Origin: Anaerohalosphaeraceae bacterium
GTDB lineage: Bacteria > Planctomycetota > Phycisphaerae > Sedimentisphaerales > Anaerohalosphaeraceae
DNA length: 9,834 nt
NCBI GenBank assembly: GCA_030671565.1
Contig: DAOVIC010000055.1
Span: 1-9,834, forward strand
Reading direction: 5' to 3'
The notes under the pieces were generated by a model, which worked only from the letters and a program-made list of their open reading frames with translations, did no database searches and was not told the origin of the DNA. Positions 5,904 to 9,834 of this stretch are shown here, in pieces. The position numbers and the translations under genes were made by a program. The number at the start of each line of letters is the position of its first letter. Within the stretch, counting starts at the first letter, position 1.

Positions 5904-6296
5904 GTGACTGATAGAGAAAATCCGCTGAAAACTTGTTACTATATTGTCCTGTTCTTGCTGGTTATGAACTTTCTGGGAATTTGTAATAAAATTATAAATA
6001 TTAAAGACATTTCAGTGTTATTCAATGATTTGCTTAGTTGGATCGCGGTTTGGCGCATTGCGGTTTTCGTTGAATTCTGTGCATTCATTTTTTTCTATAT
6101 TCGAAAAAGTTTTATAGCATGGTATGTTTTATTTATTCCTACGGCCATAAGCCTGCCTCTTCCCTTTTTTATGAGTTTGAAATATCAAACACCTAAGCTC
6201 ATGATCATAATAATGGTTTTGATGTGGGGTTGCACCTGTGCATATTTGTTAAAGAGGAAAAAGGAATATACGCAGTTTGTTGGTTGTACTACTTGA
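5904..6296 (+). CDS. Small four-helix membrane protein, function unknown
   Basis: I do not recognise this 130-aa protein. It has four hydrophobic helices at about residues 11-27, 44-66, 70-92 and 98-116, with a short charged N terminus (MTDRENPLK) and a basic loop KRKKEY at 117-122. By the positive-inside rule both ends would be cytoplasmic. The second helix region carries W46, W50 and R51, and the third contains a proline-rich segment (FIPTAISLPLPFF) that would kink it. The start is GTG at 5904, supported by AGAGG at 5891-5895, 8 bases upstream; an ATG at 5897 is followed at once by TAA. It lies just after the repeat-rich spacer and runs into a perfect hairpin. No signal sequence or enzymatic motif is visible. 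The gene is more AT-rich than yidC or mnmE on either side, consistent with recent acquisition or weak selection. Confidence 0.55.
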   Translation: MTDRENPLKTCYYIVLFLLVMNFLGICNKIINIKDISVLFNDLLSWIAVWRIAVFVEFCAFIFFYIRKSFIAWYVLFIPTAISLPLPFFMSLKYQTPKLMIIIMVLMWGCTCAYLLKRKKEYTQFVGCTT

Positions 6297-6297
6297 G

Positions 6298-6317
6298 CCC
6301 CCCGACAGGTCGGGGGG
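6298..6317. other. Perfect GC-rich hairpin between two small reading frames
   Basis: CCCCCCGAC (6298-6306), loop AG (in practice a slightly larger loop), and GTCGGGGGG (6309-6317) form a 9-bp perfect stem starting 2 bases after the stop of the membrane protein gene. No T-run follows on either strand, so it is not a canonical terminator. The 3' arm is a G-run ending 3 bases before an ATG at 6321. It may be a transcript-end barrier, an mRNA stabiliser, or one copy of a dispersed palindromic element. Confidence 0.55.
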
Positions 6318-6320
6318 GTA

Positions 6321-6575
6321 ATGGGTTTCTGTTTGTTGGGTGATGGGACGAATGGAATGGCAGACAGTATCGTTAAGGCCACCAAAGAATATACTGGTAA
6401 ACGATTGGTTGTTGTCACTGGCGCTACCCATAGGTACATTCTTTACGATTTATTGAGGGATAACCGGCATGTTGAACTGAAAGAGTTCTGGGAGATTGAG
6501 CGGCAAAACCCCGTAGAGAAAAACACCCACAAGCTTCGCTTGAAGGTGCCACCAGTTTTGTTTTGTAAGTCATAA
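6321..6575 (+). pseudogene. Short frame resembling the C-terminal end of a larger protein (probable remnant)
   Basis: This 84-codon frame reads MADSIVKATKEYTGKRLVVVTG, then ATHRYILYDLLRDNRHVELKEFWEIE. The pattern hydrophobic strand - GA.H - ILxDLL - ELxxFWE resembles the last part of TraB/ChaN-like or DUF5694-type proteins, where a conserved G..H sits near the C terminus. If so, the upstream domain is missing. I take it as a truncated gene, possibly cut by the hairpin or repeat patch just upstream. The nominal ATG at 6321 has only a G-run, too close to be a good ribosome site; ATG 6357 (M13) is the alternative start. The frame ends 14 bases before mnmE. The family is uncertain, and a genuine small protein is possible. 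Confidence 0.35.
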
Positions 6576-6589
6576 AGTAAAGTTTTATT

Positions 6590-7984
6590 ATGTTTGATTT
6601 GAGCGATACTATTGCTGCTTTTAGTAGTGCTTCCCTGGTTGATGGGGTTTTTGGGCGATCTGTTTTGCGTGTTTGCGGGAGTGATACCGGTAAGGTTCTT
6701 CGCGGGTTATTCGGTAATGTTCGTGTGATGGATCGGCGCGGGGTTTCGTTTGGTTCTATTGAGTTAGAGAGGGGGCTTAAGGTCGATGCTGCTGTCTATT
6801 CGTTTGTCGGTCCTCATTCATATACCGGTGAAGATGTTGCTGAGGTTCATTTTTATGCTTCGGGCGTTGTGTGCGAGGTTATTCTTGGCAAGGTTCTCAG
6901 GCACTGTCGGATGGCTGGGGGCGGGGAGTTTACTTTACGGGCGTATCTTAACGGTAAGCTCGATCTTTCGCAGGCGGAGGCGGTTGGAGAGATCATTTCT
7001 GCGAGCAACAAATTTCAGCTTGAAGCAGCGGAGAAACTGCTTGCAGGGAAATTGTGCGAAACTGTTGGCGAGATACGCAATGAGATGATCGAGGTGCTTA
7101 GCCTGATAGAGGCTGGGATGGATTTCAGTGAGGAGGATATTGAGTTTATCAGCGGTGAGGATGCGGCGGGGCGGATCGGAAAGGTTCAGGAAAAATTAAA
7201 CAGCTTGATCGAGAAGACGATCCACTATGAAGAGATGATCGATCTTCCTTCGGTTGCCCTTGCCGGCGCGGCGAATGCCGGTAAGAGCAGTTTGCTTAAT
7301 GTGCTATTGGGCAGCGAAAGGAGTATCGTTTCCGGTGAGGCGGGGACCACGCGGGATGTGCTTGAAGGGATGCTTGAGCTTGAAAGCGTAAACGCGATCG
7401 TGTTTGATTGTGCGGGGATCGGAAATGGAACTTCGGCGATCGATCTGCTTGACGAGCTTGGGCGGACGGCTGCGGTTGAGGCGATCAACAAAGCGGGAGT
7501 TGTTTTGTTTTGCATCGATGTTACGTCGGATGACCTTGCAGGTGATGTGGATATTTTCAGGTCGATAGAGAATGAGACGGTTTTGCCGGTTGCTACAAAA
7601 TGCGATCTGCTGGGGGAAGATAAACTGCGGGAAAAACAGGGTGAGCTTGCGGAGTTGTTTTCGATGGAGCCGATCATGACCAGCTCGGAAGATGGGGGCG
7701 GTACCGGAGAATTACTGAGGGCTGTTGACGGGGTTTTGAGCTGCCAGATGGCTGGGTCGGTGGAGGCGGGAGAGCGGGTCGCTGTCAATGAACGGCATCG
7801 CAATGTTGTTAAGAAGTCGCTGAAGGAAGTGGGGATGGCGATCGATGAGGTGCTTGAGGGCAACGGTGAGATCGCGGCGATGCTTCTGCGGTCGGGGTAT
7901 GAGTCTTTGGGGCAGATGGAGAGGGAGGACATTAACGAGGCAGTGCTTGACAGGATTTTTGCGAATTTCTGTATTGGGAAGTGA
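6590..7984 (+). CDS. mnmE: tRNA modification GTPase MnmE
   Basis: This 464-aa protein has the three-part MnmE layout at normal length. With MnmG, MnmE makes the 5-carboxymethylaminomethyl (or aminomethyl) group on wobble U34 of certain tRNAs in the cytoplasm. The N-terminal folate-binding domain has DTIAA (6-10), GPHSYTGEDVAEVHF (74-88) and FTLRAYLNGKLDLSQAEAV (114-132). The inserted G domain has G1 GAANAGKS (226-233), G2/K-loop GEAGTTRD (249-256), G3 DCAG (273-276) and G4 TKCD (336-339). The C terminus is FCIGK with the conserved Cys461. Departures from consensus are listed as a finding: the Pro of G.PNAGKS is Ala, the HGG after the SYTGED motif is YASG, and the RET after DxAGI is missing. 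Start: ATG with four residues before DTIAA, as usual in the family; the ribosome site is weak (AAAG). It lies 14 bases after the preceding short frame, and it converges with dnaK. Confidence 0.94.
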   Translation: MFDLSDTIAAFSSASLVDGVFGRSVLRVCGSDTGKVLRGLFGNVRVMDRRGVSFGSIELERGLKVDAAVYSFVGPHSYTGEDVAEVHFYASGVVCEVILGKVLRHCRMAGGGEFTLRAYLNGKLDLSQAEAVGEIISASNKFQLEAAEKLLAGKLCETVGEIRNEMIEVLSLIEAGMDFSEEDIEFISGEDAAGRIGKVQEKLNSLIEKTIHYEEMIDLPSVALAGAANAGKSSLLNVLLGSERSIVSGEAGTTRDVLEGMLELESVNAIVFDCAGIGNGTSAIDLLDELGRTAAVEAINKAGVVLFCIDVTSDDLAGDVDIFRSIENETVLPVATKCDLLGEDKLREKQGELAELFSMEPIMTSSEDGGGTGELLRAVDGVLSCQMAGSVEAGERVAVNERHRNVVKKSLKEVGMAIDEVLEGNGEIAAMLLRSGYESLGQMEREDINEAVLDRIFANFCIGK

Positions 7985-8040
7985 GTCGCCTTTGTTTGTG
8001 GTTTGTAGTTGTGGTTTCGTCTTTGGCGAAGCTGATGTAT

Positions 8041-8087
8041 GATAAAAAAATAAGCTGCGGAGCCTTTTGGGACTCTGCAGCTTATTT
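8041..8087 (-). terminator. Rho-independent terminator of dnaK, at the convergent junction with mnmE
   Basis: AAATAAGCTGCGGAG (8048-8062) pairs with CTCTGCAGCTTATTT (8073-8087) as a 15-bp stem with one G.U pair, and CC/GG pairs extend it towards a small T-rich loop. On the minus strand the stem is followed by a T-run (complement of 8044-8050), placing a classic terminator 24 bases beyond the dnaK stop. On the plus strand only TTATTT at the stem base follows, so it may also stop mnmE transcripts, less efficiently. Confidence 0.88.
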
Positions 8088-8110
8088 GACAGATTATGTT
8101 AGCGTTTTTT

Positions 8111-9834
8111 TTATTCGCTGTCGCTATCTTTTGCTTCGAACTCTGCGTCTATTACGTCACTGTCTACTTTCTTTTTTGAATCGCCTTCCGGGGCTTGCTG
8201 GTCGGCTGGTGCTTCTTCTGTTGGTGCCTGTGCCGCTTGTGCTTTGGCTGCTTCTTCGTATAAGATCTTGCCTAGCTCCTGGGCAGCTTCGGTTAGTGCT
8301 TCCGATGCTTTCTTTATCGCATCGCCATCTTCGCCCTTTAAGGTTTCTTTAAGATTGTTCAGTGCGTTTTCGATGTTGCCGCGAGCTTCTGCGGAAACCT
8401 TTTCGCCGTGTTCCTTTAACGTTTTTTCGGTCTGGTAGACAAGCTGATCCGACTGGTTCTTCAGGTCGATGACTTCGCGTCGCTTCTTGTCTTCTTCGGC
8501 GTGTGCCTGTGCCTGCTGGGTCATTTCCTGAACTTCGTCTTCGCTTAGGCCTGAGCTTGATTCGATCTTGATGGATTGCTCTTTGCCAGTGCCGAGATCC
8601 TTTGCTGAAACGTTTAGAATTCCGTTTGCATCGATGTCAAACGCGACTTCGATCTGCGGGACGCCTCTTGGTGCGGCGGGCATATCGGTAAGCTGGAACC
8701 TGCCGAGAGTTCTGTTGTCGCGTGCGAATTCTCGTTCTCCCTGGAGGACGTGGATGTCGACCGTTGTCTGGCTGTCGGCTGCGGTCGAGAAGACTTCCTT
8801 CTTACTGGACGGGATAGTCGTGTTGCGTTCGATGAGTCTTGTCATTACGCCGCCGAGTGTTTCCAGACCGAGCGAAAGTGGAGTTACGTCGAGGAGGAGA
8901 ATGTCTTTTACGCCGGAGTCGCCTGCAAGAACCGCACCCTGAATGGCTGCGCCGAGCGAAACCACTTCGTCGGGATTGATGGACTTGTTGGAGTCTTTTC
9001 CGAAGATGTCTTTTGCGATTTCCTGTACCTTTGGAATTCTTGTCGAACCGCCGACGAGGAGAATTTCTGCGATGTCGCCGGCATTTAGTTTTGCGTCCTG
9101 AAGAGCCTTCTGGCATGGGATCTTGAGTCTTTCGAAGATCGGTTCTGCGAGAGCTTCAAACTTGCTGCGTGTCATTGTAAGCTGCAGGTGCTTGGGGCCC
9201 GACGCGTCGGCAGTGATAAACGGCAGGTTAATCGATGTTTCAACCTGTGAGCTTAGCTCGCACTTTGCCTTTTCGCCTGCTTCTTTTAGACGCTGATGTG
9301 CCATCGGGTCCTGGCGTAGGTCTATGCCTTCGGTCTTTTTGAACTCGTCGGCAAGATAGTTGATGAGTATGTCGTCGAGGTCGTCGCCACCGAGATGGGT
9401 GTCACCGTTTGTACTTAGAACTTCTACGATGTTTTCGCCTATGTCGAGGATGGAGATGTCAAAAGTTCCGCCACCGAAATCGAAGACGGCGATCTTTTCT
9501 TCCTTCTTGCTGTCGAGGCCGTATGCCAGAGCCGCTGCGGTTGGTTCGTTGATAATACGCTCGACCTTTAGACCTGCGATCTGGCCGGCGTCTTTTGTTG
9601 CCTGACGCTGAGCGTCGTTAAAGTATGCCGGAACGGTGATGACAGCTTGTTCGACTTTTTCGCCGAGGTAGTCTTCTGCTGTTTTCTTCAGGTCCTGTAG
9701 AACCATTGCTGATATCTCCGGCGGTGTGTATTCCTTGCCGCGGACGTCTACCTTGACCAGTTCGTCCGATCCGCCTGTGATCTTGTATGGGACGGACTTT
9801 TCTTCGGAGCCAACCTCTTTGTGACGTCTTCCCA
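8111..9834 (-). CDS. dnaK: Chaperone protein DnaK (Hsp70), N terminus outside window
   Basis: I read 574 codons (the first one split by the window edge) of an Hsp70 that starts outside the window. DnaK refolds and protects cytoplasmic proteins through ATP cycles driven by DnaJ and GrpE. The visible part begins at [17 protein letters not shown], which is near residue 75 in homologues. An internal Met (9706), in [11 protein letters not shown], is therefore not the start. Motifs, numbered from the first full visible residue, are [11 protein letters not shown] (95-105), phosphate-binding DFGGGTFD (118-125), [10 protein letters not shown] (258-267) and the interdomain linker [11 protein letters not shown] (312-322). 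The substrate-binding domain carries [17 protein letters not shown]. The helical lid is followed by an Ala/Gln/Glu-rich tail ending [15 protein letters not shown], the usual DnaK C-terminal signature. The estimated full length of about 645-650 aa is normal. No grpE or dnaJ is visible, since upstream sequence is missing. The promoter, and any CIRCE or HrcA site, lies outside. Confidence 0.98.
   Translation of the reverse strand, partial: GRRHKEVGSEEKSVPYKITGGSDELVKVDVRGKEYTPPEISAMVLQDLKKTAEDYLGEKVEQAVITVPAYFNDAQRQATKDAGQIAGLKVERIINEPTAAALAYGLDSKKEEKIAVFDFGGGTFDISILDIGENIVEVLSTNGDTHLGGDDLDDILINYLADEFKKTEGIDLRQDPMAHQRLKEAGEKAKCELSSQVETSINLPFITADASGPKHLQLTMTRSKFEALAEPIFERLKIPCQKALQDAKLNAGDIAEILLVGGSTRIPKVQEIAKDIFGKDSNKSINPDEVVSLGAAIQGAVLAGDSGVKDILLLDVTPLSLGLETLGGVMTRLIERNTTIPSSKKEVFSTAADSQTTVDIHVLQGEREFARDNRTLGRFQLTDMPAAPRGVPQIEVAFDIDANGILNVSAKDLGTGKEQSIKIESSSGLSEDEVQEMTQQAQAHAEEDKKRREVIDLKNQSDQLVYQTEKTLKEHGEKVSAEARGNIENALNNLKETLKGEDGDAIKKASEALTEAAQELGKILYEEAAKAQAAQAPTEEAPADQQAPEGDSKKKVDSDVIDAEFEAKDSDSE

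Noticed and set aside
6298..6317. Canonical rho-independent terminator
   Set aside because: The stem is perfect, but neither strand has a T-run after it.
7225..7932. Minus-strand open frame of 235 codons, Ser/Pro-rich
   Set aside because: It is antisense to mnmE; the Ser/Pro/Thr-rich composition is typical of a shadow frame and no domain is visible.
8111..9706. dnaK starting at the ATG at 9706
   Set aside because: That Met lies inside the conserved ISAMVLQ segment. The frame stays open to the window edge with normal DnaK sequence (GRRHKEV...VPYK), so the true start is outside.

Overview
The window comes from a bacterial chromosome and is mostly housekeeping DNA plus two small accessory patches. 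I infer a member of the Planctomycetota, probably Phycisphaerae-like. The reasons are the DnaK sequence style, a GH97 glycosidase with the NVCPAPDPELFPKG / WIKPGKSTW type of N-terminal domain, and AT-leaning spacers carrying degenerate dispersed repeats of a kind I associate with genomes of this group. This is recognition from memory, not a database result.

Left part (1-2708). A leftward gene, cut by the window edge, encodes a secreted GH97-type glycoside hydrolase. A 326-bp divergent spacer follows, with a good promoter for the rightward gene. That gene encodes a GcvT-like (glycine cleavage T protein / folate-binding) protein of 371 aa that lacks the usual catalytic Asp and has no other gcv genes beside it. 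The next spacer (2346-2708) has no confident gene. It holds a pair of GTTTGACA direct repeats and a region with possible RNA structure, or alternatively a remnant reading frame.

Centre (2709-5583). A YfcE/MJ0936-like metallophosphoesterase has an intact set of metal ligands and ends at a clear rho-independent terminator. It is followed by the membrane protein insertase YidC with a large periplasmic domain.

Accessory patch (5584-6589). In many bacteria yidC lies close to mnmE. Here the two are separated by about 1 kb. That kilobase contains a 50-bp-period repeat pair whose seven differences are all transitions, a 'CCACAGAGGGTACAGAG' element, a triple 9-bp tandem repeat, an orphan four-helix membrane protein, a perfect GC-rich hairpin, and what looks like the C-terminal remnant of a larger protein.

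Right part (6590-9834). The tRNA-modifying GTPase MnmE has an intact C-terminal FCIGK motif but several unusual residues in other motifs. It converges with dnaK (minus strand, N terminus outside the window) across a strong terminator hairpin.

I see no CRISPR array, tRNA, rRNA, transposase, integrase or clear defence system. The strongest candidates for something undescribed are the repeat cluster, the structured or remnant segment before the phosphoesterase, and the catalytically altered GcvT-like protein.
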